From Clostridiales bacterium (lineage in GTDB: Bacteria > Bacillota_A > Clostridia > Oscillospirales > Oscillospiraceae), in contig JAAVHY010000035.1 of the NCBI GenBank assembly GCA_014799485.1, positions 1 through 64,000 of the forward strand: 64,000 nucleotides of DNA, given 5' to 3'. The notes under the pieces are model-generated. The model was not told the origin of the DNA. It saw only the letters and a program-made list of their open reading frames with translations, and ran no database searches. The translations under genes and the position numbers were made by a program. Of this stretch, positions 26,198 through 35,905 are shown piece by piece (positions within the stretch are counted from its first letter, which is position 1; every line of letters starts with the position of its first letter).

Positions 26198-26869
26198 TTA
26201 TTCCCTGACGATATCCACCACCGTCAGCACCTCGTCCGCCACGGTGAAGCGTACCTCCAGCCCGGCAAAGCCGAAGCCGTACACCCGCCGGGGGTCGTCC
26301 TGGTAGTGGGGCCGGGGGTCCTGGGCCAGCACGGCCCGCAGCGCCGCCCGGCGGCTCTCCGGCACCCGCTCCATGAGCTCAGGCGGGATATCCACCGCCA
26401 GCGCCCCCTCCGGGGCCGCTCCGGCGAAGCCGCCCACCGCCTCGGGGCGGCAGTCGGCATAGGGGAGGTAGGGCTTGATGTCGAAAATGGGGGTGCCGTC
26501 CACCAGATCCGCCCCGGACACCACCAGCACCGGGCCGTCCGGCCCGGACAGCTCCACCCCCTCCAGCTTGACGCAGGACAGCCCGATGGGGTTGGGCCGG
26601 AAGGGGGAGCGGGTGGCGAACACCCCCACGCGCTGGTTGCCCCCCAGCCGGGGCGGACGCACCGTGGGCGACCAGCCCTCCCGGCGGTTCTTGGAGAATT
26701 CCCAAATCAGCCACAGGTGGGAGAACCCCTCGATGCCCCGCAGGGCCTCGGGGACGCGGTAGCGCGGCTCAAACACGATGGCGGAGCGCAGCTCCTCCAC
26801 CAGCCCCGCCTGCCGGGGCACGCCGAACTTGGTGGGGAAGTCGGAGCGGATGTGGGCAATGGACTCCAT
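26198..26869 (-). CDS. trmO: tRNA (N6-threonylcarbamoyl-A37) N6-methyltransferase, TrmO/TsaA family
   Basis: A 223-residue TrmO-family protein with the signature GFSHLWLIWEFSKN, RSPFRPNPIGLS and DIKPYLPYAD. The family methylates t6A37 of ANN-decoding tRNAs with SAM through a beta-barrel fold distinct from other methyltransferases. Length fits the family. ATG 26867-26869 shares one base with the stop of the HD gene (TGATG), so translation is coupled. Confidence 0.93.
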   Translation of the reverse strand: MESIAHIRSDFPTKFGVPRQAGLVEELRSAIVFEPRYRVPEALRGIEGFSHLWLIWEFSKNRREGWSPTVRPPRLGGNQRVGVFATRSPFRPNPIGLSCVKLEGVELSGPDGPVLVVSGADLVDGTPIFDIKPYLPYADCRPEAVGGFAGAAPEGALAVDIPPELMERVPESRRAALRAVLAQDPRPHYQDDPRRVYGFGFAGLEVRFTVADEVLTVVDIVRE

Positions 26870-27426
26870 CAGTCCACGTTGGGGCTGGCCCGCATGGCCA
26901 GGATGGTCTTGGCGATGAGGTCGTCCAGCTCCCAGCCCAGCATGGCCGCGCCCCGCTCGATGACCTCCCGGGAGCACCCGGCGGCGAACCTCTTGTCCTT
27001 ATACTTCTTCTTCACCGACTTGACCTCCAAATCGCTGACGCTCTTGGAGGGCCGCATGAGGGCCGCCGCGCCGATGAGGCCGGTGAGCTCGTCCACGGCG
27101 AAGAGCACCTTTTCCATCTGGTGCTCCGGCTGGATATCTACCGTGAGGCCGTAGCCGTGGCTGGCGGTGGCGTGGACGACCGACTCGTCGATGTCCCGCT
27201 CCCGCATCAGCTCCTGGCTCTTGACGCAGTGCTGGTCGGGCCACTGCTCGAAGTCCAGGTCGTGGAGGATGCCCACGGCCTCCCAGAAATCGGCGTCCCC
27301 GCCGTAGCCCAGCTCCTGGGCGAACCAGCGCAGCACGTCGCCCACGGTGCGGGCGTGTTTGCGGTGAAAGTCGCCCTCGTTGAATTCACACAGAAGGTCC
27401 CAAGCCTGTTCGGGGGTGGGGATCAT
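26869..27426 (-). CDS. HD-domain phosphohydrolase
   Basis: A 185-residue HD-superfamily protein: early H24, then H55-D56 in ILHDLDFEQW, H88-region ATASHGYG and a later D form the metal-binding pattern. HD enzymes of this size act on nucleotides or phosphorylated metabolites; the substrate is unknown. AAAGGAG precedes ATG 27426. Cotranscribed with trmO from the promoter at 27459-27487. Confidence 0.87.
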   Translation of the reverse strand: MIPTPEQAWDLLCEFNEGDFHRKHARTVGDVLRWFAQELGYGGDADFWEAVGILHDLDFEQWPDQHCVKSQELMRERDIDESVVHATASHGYGLTVDIQPEHQMEKVLFAVDELTGLIGAAALMRPSKSVSDLEVKSVKKKYKDKRFAAGCSREVIERGAAMLGWELDDLIAKTILAMRASPNVD

Positions 27427-27458
27427 GGCAAACAGCTCCTTTGTTTGTATTTGAAGGA

Positions 27459-27487
27459 ATCATATACCTGTTTCCGCTGTCTGTCAA
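27459..27487 (-). promoter_or_regulatory. Promoter for the HD-trmO operon
   Basis: Minus strand: TTGACA, 17-bp spacer, TATGAT. Confidence 0.75.
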
Positions 27488-27502
27488 CTCCCTCCTGCCC
27501 TC

Positions 27503-28270
27503 TCACGCGTTGATATTCAGGCCCCCACGCACCCCGGCGGCGGTGAGCTCCAGCTCCTGGAGGGTGTACAGTCCGTTCCCCTTGTTCACCTCCGGCCTGA
27601 TGGACGCCCCCAGCCGCTGGAGGCTGACAGCGGCCTCGAACACCCCGGCCTTTGCCCACCCATTCGGGCTGCTGAGCGCGACAGCATGGTACTTTGCCTC
27701 AAAGGACGCAAACACGGCCTGCACGCTGTCATAGACCTTCTTCACTTGCCCAACCTGGCCGCGGGCCTCCAGGGATACGCCCACCAGCTGGGCAAAGGAG
27801 TTTGCGGTCTCGTCCTTCGCCTCCTGATAGGAAGCGTCCAGCTTCGCGCTCTGCTCCTGAAGCTCATACCCGGAGAAGCTGTCCCGCAGGGCCATTTTCT
27901 GCGCCTCATAGGCGGCGGCCATCAGATCCACCCCGCCGCTCAGCTGCCCCATCTCATAGTTGGACGGGTCGAAAGTCACGCTGACGCTGAACTCCGCCTT
28001 CCCCTTGTAGTGGAAGCCGTTGACGCCGATGATGCCCGCGCTCCCGGAGATGGTTTTGGTGACTGTCCCGTCCTCCAACCTGGTCTCTGTGGTCTCCACG
28101 CCCCAGAGCCGCTGCCAGCCGTCCTCGTAGGACATCCGCTCCACCTCTGCGTCGATCCGGACGGCGTTGGAGAAGTCCAGCTTCCGCTTTTCGGGCTCAT
28201 ATTTGGTCATGACGCTGGCATATGTCCCTGTAAGGCGGGCAGATGCGGAATTGACAGACATATCGGACAT
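27503..28270 (-). CDS. Hypothetical protein, unrecognised family
   Basis: A 255-residue protein with no signal peptide, membrane segment or catalytic motif that I recognise. The first 50 residues are polar (SDMSVNSASARLTGTYASV), the middle is beta-rich with TVTKTISGSAGIIGVNG, and about 130-200 is helical (EAQKMALRDSFSGYELQEQS). The style recalls a secreted structural or flagellar-type subunit, but nothing decides this. ATG 28270 follows AGGAGG at 8 nt. It is a single-gene unit. Confidence 0.75.
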   Translation of the reverse strand: MSDMSVNSASARLTGTYASVMTKYEPEKRKLDFSNAVRIDAEVERMSYEDGWQRLWGVETTETRLEDGTVTKTISGSAGIIGVNGFHYKGKAEFSVSVTFDPSNYEMGQLSGGVDLMAAAYEAQKMALRDSFSGYELQEQSAKLDASYQEAKDETANSFAQLVGVSLEARGQVGQVKKVYDSVQAVFASFEAKYHAVALSSPNGWAKAGVFEAAVSLQRLGASIRPEVNKGNGLYTLQELELTAAGVRGGLNINA

Positions 28271-28399
28271 GGGAATGCCTCCTTCGACTTTGCAGGCGCA
28301 AAATAACGCCAATTTTTGTATCTACAGTTTATATCGGCCATCGGCGCGGAAACTTAATGAAGGGAAAGCCGCCAGGCCGCCTATCGGCCGCCCGCCCCA

Positions 28400-28428
28400 T
28401 TGACTTTTCCCCCGGAAACCAGTACAAT
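28400..28428 (+). promoter_or_regulatory. Promoter for the aminotransferase V gene
   Basis: TTGACT (28400-28405), 17-bp spacer, TACAAT (28423-28428). Confidence 0.7.
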
Positions 28429-28466
28429 ACAAGGACTGTCGTAAAATTGCCGGAAGGGGAACCGCC

Positions 28467-29606
28467 ATGGACAAACTCATCTACTTCGACTACGCCGCCA
28501 CCACTCCCGTGAAGCGGGAGGCCGTGGAGGCCATGATGGCCGCCCTGGAGCAGTTCGGCAACCCCTCCTCCCGCTACGAGTACGCCCGCCGGGCCGCCCA
28601 GCGGGTGAAGGAGGACCGGGAGACCGTCGCCAAGGCGTTGGGCTGCTCCCCCGCCGAGCTGTACTTCACCTCCTGCGGCACCGAGAGCGACAACTGGGCC
28701 ATCCGCCGGGGGGTAGAGGTCAGCCGCCGGAAAGGCAAGCACATCGTCACCACCGCCATGGAGCACGCCGCCGTGCTGGAGACCTGCAAGGATTTGGAGC
28801 GCCAGGGGTACGAGGTCACCTACCTCAAACCCGACAAGGCGGGCCGCGTCACCGTGGAACAGCTCACCGCCGCCCTCCGGCCCGACACCGTGCTGGTGTC
28901 CATGATGCTGGTGAACAACGAGACGGGCGTGATTTTGCCCGTGGCGGAGTGCGTAAAGGCCGTCAAAGCCTATGACCCCGCCATCCTGTTCCACTGCGAC
29001 GGGGTGCAGGGCTTTTTGAAAACGCCAGAGCTCCTGGCCCGCCTGGGGGCGGACCTGGTGGCTGTCAGCGGCCATAAAATCGGCGCGCCCAAGGGCATCG
29101 GGGCGCTGTACATCAAAAAGGGCGTGCGCCTGCGCCCCCTGCTCACCGGGGGCGGCCAGGAGGACGGCCTGCGCTCCGGCACCGAGGCCACGGCGCAGAT
29201 CGCCGGCTTCGCCGCCGCCGTCCGGGCCAACGCGGCGGACCCGGGCCGCCTGGAGCGGACCTCCGCCATCAAGGAATACACGCTGGCAAAGCTGAACGAT
29301 GCCCTGCCAAAATTGGAGGTCATCTCCCCCGGGGACGCGCCCCACATCTGCGCCGTCACCCTCCCCGGCTACAAGAGCGAGGTGGTCGTCCGGGTGCTGG
29401 GGGATCAGGGCGTGTGCGTCTCCTCCGGCTCCGCCTGCCACAAGGGCAGGCCCAGCCATGTGTTCGCCGCCATGAACCTGCCCAAGCCCTGGCTGGACGG
29501 GGCGCTGCGGCTGTCCTTCTCCCCCGATTCCACAAAAGAGGAGGCGGACGCCCTGGTGTCCGCCCTCAAGGACGCGGCGGACAGTCTGTTCACCACTTTA
29601 TCGTAA
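28467..29606 (+). CDS. Class V aminotransferase, cysteine desulfurase-like (NifS/IscS)
   Basis: A 379-residue PLP enzyme. SGHKIGAPKG holds the Schiff-base lysine K204, VNNETG binds the cofactor, and the active-site loop SSGSACHKG carries C324, the persulfide cysteine of cysteine desulfurases. It would take sulfur from L-cysteine for Fe-S clusters, thio-tRNA or other uses. No iscU, sufU or thiI lies alongside, so the acceptor is not evident. A MATE exporter follows 17 bp later. Confidence 0.9.
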   Translation: MDKLIYFDYAATTPVKREAVEAMMAALEQFGNPSSRYEYARRAAQRVKEDRETVAKALGCSPAELYFTSCGTESDNWAIRRGVEVSRRKGKHIVTTAMEHAAVLETCKDLERQGYEVTYLKPDKAGRVTVEQLTAALRPDTVLVSMMLVNNETGVILPVAECVKAVKAYDPAILFHCDGVQGFLKTPELLARLGADLVAVSGHKIGAPKGIGALYIKKGVRLRPLLTGGGQEDGLRSGTEATAQIAGFAAAVRANAADPGRLERTSAIKEYTLAKLNDALPKLEVISPGDAPHICAVTLPGYKSEVVVRVLGDQGVCVSSGSACHKGRPSHVFAAMNLPKPWLDGALRLSFSPDSTKEEADALVSALKDAADSLFTTLS

Positions 29607-29622
29607 GGAGCCTCTGACCAAT

Positions 29623-31008
29623 ATGTTTAAGCTGTTCCAGCGGGAAAAGGGCTTTTACCGCACGCTGCTGGCCCTGGCCCTGCCCATCCTGCTTCAAAAT
29701 CTGATCACCAACTCCCTGGGGCTCGTCGACACATTCATGGTGGGCGCCATGGGCCAGCTTCCCCTGGCCGGGGTCACCCTGGCCAATATCCCCGTGTTCG
29801 TGGTCCAGCTCATGATGTTCGGCATCCAGAGCGGCTCCTCCGTCCTCATCAGCCAGTACCGGGGCAAGGGGGACATGGAGGCCATCAACCGGGTGATGGG
29901 CATCGGGATGTACGCCGCCGGGTTTGTCGGGCTGGTATTCGCCCTCATCATGGGCCTTCTTCCCCATCAGTTCATGAGCCTGTTCGGCAAGGACCCCCAG
30001 GTCATCGCCACCGCCGCCCGGTACGCCCGGATCGTGGGCTGGTCCTACTTCTTCGACAGCTTCGTCCAGATCTACAACGGCGTCCACCGGGCCATGGGCG
30101 ACCCCAAGCGGGGCCTGTATATCCTGGGCGTGTCCATGGCGTGCAACACCTTCCTGAACTGGGTGTTCATCTTCGGCAATCTGGGCGCCCCCCGGCTGGA
30201 GGTGGAGGGCGCCGCCCTGGCCACCCTGCTGGCCCGGGTGCTGTCCTGCTCCATCGCCGTCGTGTGGGCCGTCCGGGACAAAAACTTCCGCGTCGACCCC
30301 GCCCTGCTCTTCCGCCCCGGCGGGGAGATGACCCGGCGGTTCATCCGCTTCGCCACCCCCGTGATGTGCAACGAGACCCTCTGGGGGCTGGGTTCCTCCC
30401 TGTTTCCCACCATTATGGGCCACATGGACGGCTCGGAAGAGATTCTCGCTGCCTACGCCATCGCGGGCAACATCACCAACCTGTGTACCGTGGGCGTCTT
30501 CGCCATCGCGGGCACCGCCGCCATCCTGGTGGGCCAGGAGATCGGCTCGGGCCACGCGGACAAGGTGTACTCCCTGGGGGCGCTGCTCAACGCGCTGGCC
30601 TTCCTGTTCGGGCTGGCGGCGGGGCTGCTGTTCCTGGGATTGCTCCACGTATTCATCATCCCGGTGCTTTACCCCCTGTTTAAGCTGACGGATTCGGCGG
30701 CGGGGGATATCTGCACCATGATGCTCACGGTGGTGTTTATCATGATGCCCCTGCGCTCCTTTGAGTGTACCAACATCGTGGGGGTGCTCCGGGGCGGGGG
30801 CGACGTGCGGGCGGCCACCATCATCGACATCACGCCTTTGTGGCTGGTGGCCCTGCCGCTGGCTGCGCTGGCGGGGCTGGTGTTCAATCTGGGCATTTTG
30901 TGGGTGCAGCTGGCCACCATGAGCGAAAACGTGGTGAAGAGCATCGTGGGCTTCTGGCGGTTCCAGTCCGGCAAGTGGATCCGGGACGTAACGGTATCCA
31001 ACTATTAA
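29623..31008 (+). CDS. MATE-family multidrug/cation exporter
   Basis: A 461-residue MATE protein with about 12 predicted membrane spans. The N-terminal half has LALPILLQNLITNSLGLVD, FGIQSGSSVLISQYRG and YFFDSFVQIYNG; the C-terminal half repeats the pattern. MATE proteins export cationic or organic compounds with Na+ or H+. AAGGAG precedes ATG. Confidence 0.92.
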   Translation: MFKLFQREKGFYRTLLALALPILLQNLITNSLGLVDTFMVGAMGQLPLAGVTLANIPVFVVQLMMFGIQSGSSVLISQYRGKGDMEAINRVMGIGMYAAGFVGLVFALIMGLLPHQFMSLFGKDPQVIATAARYARIVGWSYFFDSFVQIYNGVHRAMGDPKRGLYILGVSMACNTFLNWVFIFGNLGAPRLEVEGAALATLLARVLSCSIAVVWAVRDKNFRVDPALLFRPGGEMTRRFIRFATPVMCNETLWGLGSSLFPTIMGHMDGSEEILAAYAIAGNITNLCTVGVFAIAGTAAILVGQEIGSGHADKVYSLGALLNALAFLFGLAAGLLFLGLLHVFIIPVLYPLFKLTDSAAGDICTMMLTVVFIMMPLRSFECTNIVGVLRGGGDVRAATIIDITPLWLVALPLAALAGLVFNLGILWVQLATMSENVVKSIVGFWRFQSGKWIRDVTVSNY

Positions 31009-31014
31009 AATACG

Positions 31015-31051
31015 GCCGAGGGTTTCCCGGCGGGAAGCCCTCGGCTGCTTA
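31015..31051 (+). terminator. Terminator of the desulfurase-MATE operon
   Basis: A 14-bp stem (31015-31028 with 31032-31045, one T-G pair) with a GGC loop and a modestly T-rich tail. Confidence 0.8.
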
Positions 31052-31097
31052 TTGTCACGCCGCGAAGCGGTCAGGACGCTCGCTTCTCCGCGCTTCT

Positions 31098-31346
31098 TTA
31101 TTCCCCTTTGTATTTTTTCCTGGTGGCGATTCCGCCCCGTATATGGCGCTCCGCCTTATTCTCGTTGAGGATCTCCTTCACCTGTTGGTACAGCCCCTTG
31201 TTGATGGCGGGCAGGCGCTCGCTCAGGTCCTTATGTACGGTAGACTTGCTGATGCCGAAGCGGCTGGCGGCGGCCCGGACGGTGGTCTTATTTTCGATGA
31301 TGTACAGCGCCAGCTCCTGGGCGCGCTCTTCCATGTTCCCCTTCAC
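31098..31346 (-). CDS. spoIIID: Sporulation transcriptional regulator SpoIIID
   Basis: An 82-residue DNA-binding protein matching SpoIIID: TTVRAAASRFGISKSTVHKD is the helix-turn-helix, followed by LSERLPAINKGL and RHIRGGIATRKKYKG. SpoIIID reshapes sigma-E gene expression in the mother cell. This is strong evidence that the organism can form spores. The start appears to be GTG 31346, 9 nt after GGGAG; the in-frame ATG at 31334 is only a few bases from its own possible site. Confidence 0.96.
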   Translation of the reverse strand: MKGNMEERAQELALYIIENKTTVRAAASRFGISKSTVHKDLSERLPAINKGLYQQVKEILNENKAERHIRGGIATRKKYKGE

Positions 31347-31460
31347 AAAGCAACACTCCCAACTGTGGTCTCGTCACGGTGATTTATATGCGGGAAGGGG
31401 CAGGGATATGAGGAAGGGGCGCTTGGCGCTTCCTAAATAAAAAATTAAACCTTGACCATA

Positions 31461-31489
31461 TTTACAGCGCCGCCGAAAAAGTATATAAT
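31461..31489 (+). promoter_or_regulatory. Promoter for the XpaC-like gene
   Basis: TTTACA (31461-31466), 17-bp spacer, TATAAT (31484-31489). Confidence 0.65.
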
Positions 31490-31526
31490 GGTCTTTGTTA
31501 TCGCATTCCGGGAAAGGGGGATCACT

Positions 31527-32945
31527 ATGGCAGACGGCTACGGCCCCGGCGGGCAGGATCCGCGAAACGGCTCTGAGCAGAACAACTACAACTACCACTA
31601 CAATTACAGCTACGGATCCGGCAGGGGGACTACCCCTCCCGGCGGACGTAAGTCCCCCAAAAAATCCGATGACTGGGGGGAGTGGATCGGCATCGGCTTT
31701 TTGCTGTTCATCCTCCCCTTCTGGTTCACCAAGCTCATCGGCGGCATCTGGGCGGCACGTAAAATCGTCAACATCATCAACTCCGGCCAGGGGGACCAAT
31801 ACCGCCGGGAGGCCAGGAATGCCGCCAACCGGGCCCGGAACACGGCGGAGAACTTCTTCCAGCAGACCTCCGATAACATCGGCCGCCAGGCGGCTGACAG
31901 CGCCCGGCAGCAGGCCCAGGGTCCGGCCGCCGGCGCCTATCAATACGGCCGGCAAGACGCCCAGTCCCAGCAGAAGAAGCAGCCCACGGCCGAGCCCTGG
32001 GAGAGCTCTGACCCATCGGAGGCGCGCAAGCGCAGCCGCCGGCAGTCCAAGCTGATGGGCGGCAGCGGCAAGGGCCTCATCATCGCGGGCAGTATCGTGA
32101 GCGGTATCTTCGCCCTGGGCAGCGCGGCCATATCCATAGATGTGATCAGAAGCATTGTCTACGGTTATTTTTGGCCTGAAGATCTCATCGGGCTTATGGC
32201 CTGCCTGATGTTCATGGCCGGCGGACTTGGGATGCTGTTTTCCGGCATCGGCAAGGGCCGCACCAATGAGCGCTACCTCAACTACCTGGCCTACATCGGC
32301 GCCAATCGGGAGGTAGCCCTGGCCCCCATGGCCGCCAGCTTCGATGTGCCGGTGAGCAAGCTGTGCAAGGATCTGCGGCGGATGCTGGCCAAGGGCATCC
32401 TGCCCACGGGCTACCTGGATCTGGCCGAGGGCAAGCTGTTCCTCACCGAGATGGGCTACCGCGCCCCCGAGCCTGCGCGGCAGGCCCCGCCCGTCCAGGA
32501 GGAGACTCCCCAGCAGGCTGCCGCCCGGGAGGACGACATCCTCCGGGAGATCCGGCAGGTCAACGACGCCATCCCCGACGCGGCGATGACCGCCAAGATC
32601 AACCGCATTGAGGAGATCACAGGGAAAATTTTGGCTTATCAGAAGTCTCACCCCAACAAGGAGAGCCAGCTGCGCACCTTCCTGAATTACTATCTGCCCA
32701 CCACCTTGAAGATCCTCCGGGCCTACGCCCAGCTGGACGCCCAGGGCATCGAGGGGGCGAACATCTCCGCCGCCAAGAAACGCATCGAGGACATGATGGA
32801 CCAGGTGGTGTCTGGGTTCGAGAAGCAGCTCGACAAGCTGTTCCAGGACGACGCCATGGACATCACCTCGGACGTGGAAGTGCTGGAGAATATGCTCAAG
32901 AAGGACGGACTGTCCGACGAGGGCGGAATTACCATGACGCTGTGA
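31527..32945 (+). CDS. XpaC-like membrane protein (5-bromo-4-chloroindolyl phosphate hydrolysis family)
   Basis: A 472-residue protein. The N-terminus is Asn/Tyr/Gly-rich (NNYNYHYNYSYGSGRG), then a membrane span (about 55-75), a Gln/Ala-rich helical part, two further spans (about 185-245), and a C-terminal helical domain (about 340-460) that resembles XpaC: RTFLNYYLPTTLKILRAYAQL. Despite the family name, XpaC proteins have no proven phosphatase chemistry and often travel with TelA-type proteins; no TelA gene is nearby. ATG 31527 follows AAGGGGG. Confidence 0.8.
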   Translation: MADGYGPGGQDPRNGSEQNNYNYHYNYSYGSGRGTTPPGGRKSPKKSDDWGEWIGIGFLLFILPFWFTKLIGGIWAARKIVNIINSGQGDQYRREARNAANRARNTAENFFQQTSDNIGRQAADSARQQAQGPAAGAYQYGRQDAQSQQKKQPTAEPWESSDPSEARKRSRRQSKLMGGSGKGLIIAGSIVSGIFALGSAAISIDVIRSIVYGYFWPEDLIGLMACLMFMAGGLGMLFSGIGKGRTNERYLNYLAYIGANREVALAPMAASFDVPVSKLCKDLRRMLAKGILPTGYLDLAEGKLFLTEMGYRAPEPARQAPPVQEETPQQAAAREDDILREIRQVNDAIPDAAMTAKINRIEEITGKILAYQKSHPNKESQLRTFLNYYLPTTLKILRAYAQLDAQGIEGANISAAKKRIEDMMDQVVSGFEKQLDKLFQDDAMDITSDVEVLENMLKKDGLSDEGGITMTL

Positions 32946-32985
32946 CAGGGTGACATTACTGGCTCAGACGCAAGGACTGATTGAT

Positions 32986-33876
32986 ATGGAACGGTTGATT
33001 AGTATCGTACTGCCGATTTATAACGGCGAGAGGTATATGCGGGAAAGTATCGACAGTATCTGCGCCCAAACCTATGCAAATTGGGAGCTTTTGATTGTGG
33101 ATGACGGCTCAACAGATGCAACCGCTTCCATTGCCGGTGAATACGCGGGAAAGGATCCGCACATACACTATTATAAAAATCCTCAAAACATGGGGCTGCC
33201 CAAAACTCTTAATCGAGGATTTTTACTTGCTCACGGAGAATATTTGACTTGGACCTCTGATGACAATTACTATTACCCAACGGCACTTGAGGTAATGTGC
33301 AATGTTCTTGAAAGGGAGAATAAAGATCTTGTTTTTGCTTCCTACGACGTGATAGATGAAAATGGTACTATCGTAGACTGTATCAGGCCCAGCAGTTCCT
33401 TTCGCAATATAATTACAGGTTGGAACCCAGTGGGAGCTTGCTTCATGTATTCCCGAAAAGCTTATGAAGCCACTGGCGAATACGATCCAGATTTGCCCCT
33501 GGTGGAGGATTTTGACTACTGGCAAAGAATTTTCATGAAATTTGAACCAGCGGCTATTTACGATACACTGTACGCTTATCGTCATCATGGTGCTACATTG
33601 ACAAGTACGATGAAGAAAGAGGTTTTCTATCGCACCCTGGAAAAGTGCTTGTTAAAAAATCGTCCGGGATTTGGCAAACTGGATTGCTTATCATCGTGCT
33701 ATTTTTATCAAAGGCTATATGATTGCCAAAAAAATTTGAATGAAGACGGGCGACTGTATCGTTGGAAGTATCAATTTTACTGGGTCCTTTCTTTGGGGCC
33801 TCGTGTGCTTAATAGACTGCGTGAAGCACTTAAAAAAAGACTACCGAATTCTATAAAAAGCGCCCCCGGTCTATGA
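32986..33876 (+). CDS. Family 2 glycosyltransferase, AT-rich
   Basis: A 296-residue GT2 (GT-A fold) enzyme: SIVLPIYNGERYMRESIDS, LLIVDDGSTD (D39, D40) and the acceptor-side LVEDFDYWQRI with the ED acid pair. It would transfer a sugar from a nucleotide sugar to a glycan or lipid carrier. Codon use is markedly AT-rich against XpaC-like and typA genes, so horizontal acquisition is likely. ATG 32986 follows AAGGA. No other glycan genes are adjacent, so its pathway is unclear. Confidence 0.88.
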   Translation: MERLISIVLPIYNGERYMRESIDSICAQTYANWELLIVDDGSTDATASIAGEYAGKDPHIHYYKNPQNMGLPKTLNRGFLLAHGEYLTWTSDDNYYYPTALEVMCNVLERENKDLVFASYDVIDENGTIVDCIRPSSSFRNIITGWNPVGACFMYSRKAYEATGEYDPDLPLVEDFDYWQRIFMKFEPAAIYDTLYAYRHHGATLTSTMKKEVFYRTLEKCLLKNRPGFGKLDCLSSCYFYQRLYDCQKNLNEDGRLYRWKYQFYWVLSLGPRVLNRLREALKKRLPNSIKSAPGL

Positions 33877-33891
33877 CCGAGGGCGCTGCGT
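33859..33891. terminator. Bidirectional terminator between the GT2 gene and typA
   Basis: Stem AGCGCCC with GGGCGCT plus CGGTC with GACCG (one mismatch), TAT loop, T-rich on both sides. The left arm lies within the end of the GT2 frame. Confidence 0.8.
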
Positions 33892-33892
33892 T

Positions 33893-35722
33893 TTATGACT
33901 TCCCACCCTTGAGGGCCTTCATCCGCTTCTCGTGGTTCAAAATGCGCTTGCGCAGGCGCAGGTTCTCCGGCGTGACCTCCAGCAGCTCGTCGTCCGCCAG
34001 AAATTCCAGGCACTGCTCCAAACTCAGCTGCTTGGGGGGCACCAGCCGCAGGGCCTCGTCGGAGCCGGAAGCCCGCATATTCGTCAATTGTTTCTTTTTG
34101 CACACGTTGACGGTGATGTCCTCCATCTTGGGGCACACGCCAACTACCATGCCCTCGTACACGGGCACGCCCGCGCCGATGAACAGCGCGCCCCGCTCCT
34201 GGGCGGCGAACAGGCCGTAGGTCACGGAATCGCCCTGCTCGTGGGCCACCAGGGAGCCGGTGTTGCGGCGCTGGATCTCCCCCTTGAAGGGGGCGTACTT
34301 TTCAAAGACAGAGGCCATGATGCCCTCGCCCTTGGTGTCGGTGAGGAACTCATTGCGGTAGCCGAACAGGCCCCGGGAGGGCACCAGGAACTCCAGCTTG
34401 GTGCGGCTGCCGACGGGGTCCATAGACAGGAACTCCCCCTTCCGTGCCCCCAGCTTCTCCATCACCGCGCCCACGCAGTCGGCGGGCACGTCGATGACCA
34501 CCCGCTCCACCGGCTCGCACTTCTTGCCCTCTACCTCCTGGTACACCACGCGGGGGGGCGATACCTGGAACTCGTATCCCTCCCGGCGCATGGTCTCGAT
34601 GAGGATAGACAGGGACATCTCGCCCCGGCCCGCCACGTTGAAGGAATCGGTGGACGCCTCCACCTCGGTGACCCGCAGGGACACGTCCTTCAGCGTCTCC
34701 CGGAACAGCCGGTCCCGGAGCTGGCGGCTGGTGACATACTTGCCCTCCCGCCCGGCGAAGGGGGAGTCGTTGACGGAGAAGGTCATCTCCAAAGTGGGGG
34801 CGGAGATTTTGACGAACTCAATGGGCTCAGGATTGGCAGGGGCGCAGACGGTGTCGCCGATGGTGATGTCGCCGATGCCGCTCATGGCGATGATCTCGCC
34901 GGCCTTGGCCTCGGTGACGGGGGTGCGGGCCAGGCCGTCGAAGGTGTACAGGGCGGTGGCCTTGGCTTTCTTGGGGGCTTCGTCCTGCTTGTGGTAGTTG
35001 CACACCACGATCTCCTGGTTCTGCTTCACCGTGCCCCGCTCAATGCGCCCCACGGCGATGCGGCCCACGAACTCGTTGTAGTCGATGGAGGACACCAGCA
35101 TCTGGAAGGGGGCCTCCGGGTCGCAGTCCGGGGCGGGGATATAGTCCAAAATGGTCTCGAACAGGGGCACCAGGTCGGTGCCCGCCACGTCGGGGGAATA
35201 GCTGGCGGTGCCCTGCCGCCCGGAGCAGAACAGGGTGGGGGACTCGAACTGTTCGTCGGTGGCGTTCAGGTCCAGCAGCAGCTCCAGCACCTCGTCCATG
35301 ACCTCGTGGATGCGCTGGTCGGGGCGGTCGATCTTGTTCACCACCACGATGACCTTGTGGCCCAGCTCCAGGGCTTTGGACAGCACGAACCGGGTCTGGG
35401 GCATGGGGCCCTCGGCGGCGTCCACCAGCAGGATGACGCCGTTGACCATCTTCAAAATGCGCTCCACCTCGCCGCCGAAGTCGGCGTGGCCCGGGGTGTC
35501 CACGATGTTGATCTTGGTGTCCTTATAGTGGACGGCGGTGTTCTTGGCCAGGATGGTGATGCCCCGCTCCCGCTCCAGGTCGTTGGAGTCCATGACCCGC
35601 TCCACGGTGGCCTGGTTCTCCCGGTAGATGCCGCCCTGCTTGAGCATCTCGTCCACCAGCGTCGTCTTGCCGTGGTCTACGTGGGCGATGATGGCGATGT
35701 TGCGTAATTTTTCGTTCTGCAT
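33893..35722 (-). CDS. typA: Translational GTPase TypA/BipA
   Basis: A 609-residue EF-G-like GTPase. G1 AHVDHGKTT (13-21), [14 protein letters not shown] and NKIDRPDQR are visible, followed by domain II, the G'-less EF-G core and the TypA-specific C-terminal domain. TypA helps 50S assembly and stress adaptation, especially at low temperature. The start ([11 protein letters not shown]) follows AGAAGGT; the frame extends 44 codons upstream without conservation. Confidence 0.95.
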   Translation of the reverse strand: MQNEKLRNIAIIAHVDHGKTTLVDEMLKQGGIYRENQATVERVMDSNDLERERGITILAKNTAVHYKDTKINIVDTPGHADFGGEVERILKMVNGVILLVDAAEGPMPQTRFVLSKALELGHKVIVVVNKIDRPDQRIHEVMDEVLELLLDLNATDEQFESPTLFCSGRQGTASYSPDVAGTDLVPLFETILDYIPAPDCDPEAPFQMLVSSIDYNEFVGRIAVGRIERGTVKQNQEIVVCNYHKQDEAPKKAKATALYTFDGLARTPVTEAKAGEIIAMSGIGDITIGDTVCAPANPEPIEFVKISAPTLEMTFSVNDSPFAGREGKYVTSRQLRDRLFRETLKDVSLRVTEVEASTDSFNVAGRGEMSLSILIETMRREGYEFQVSPPRVVYQEVEGKKCEPVERVVIDVPADCVGAVMEKLGARKGEFLSMDPVGSRTKLEFLVPSRGLFGYRNEFLTDTKGEGIMASVFEKYAPFKGEIQRRNTGSLVAHEQGDSVTYGLFAAQERGALFIGAGVPVYEGMVVGVCPKMEDITVNVCKKKQLTNMRASGSDEALRLVPPKQLSLEQCLEFLADDELLEVTPENLRLRKRILNHEKRMKALKGGKS

Positions 35723-35853
35723 ATCTGTACCTTCTATCTGACTATAGAATCTTTTCTCTAAACACGAGTTATTATTATATCCCCAGTTTCCTCCGATTGC
35801 AACAGTCGGAAAAGCGGAATTGCGGGACTTTTTGGAAAATTTATTGTGCCGCA

Positions 35854-35882
35854 TTGACAGAAGGCGGAAAATTCGTTAAAAT
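35854..35882 (+). promoter_or_regulatory. Promoter of tRNA-Arg
   Basis: TTGACA (35854-35859), 17-bp spacer, TAAAAT (35877-35882), about 24 bp before the tRNA. Confidence 0.75.
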
Positions 35883-35905
35883 AGCTTTGTTCATCGGCTG
35901 AATAT

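Noticed and set aside
31420..31448. Hairpin upstream of the XpaC-like gene as a terminator
   Set aside because: Its stem has a three-base bulge and lacks a T run on the plus strand; it lies between divergent genes and has no transcript to end.
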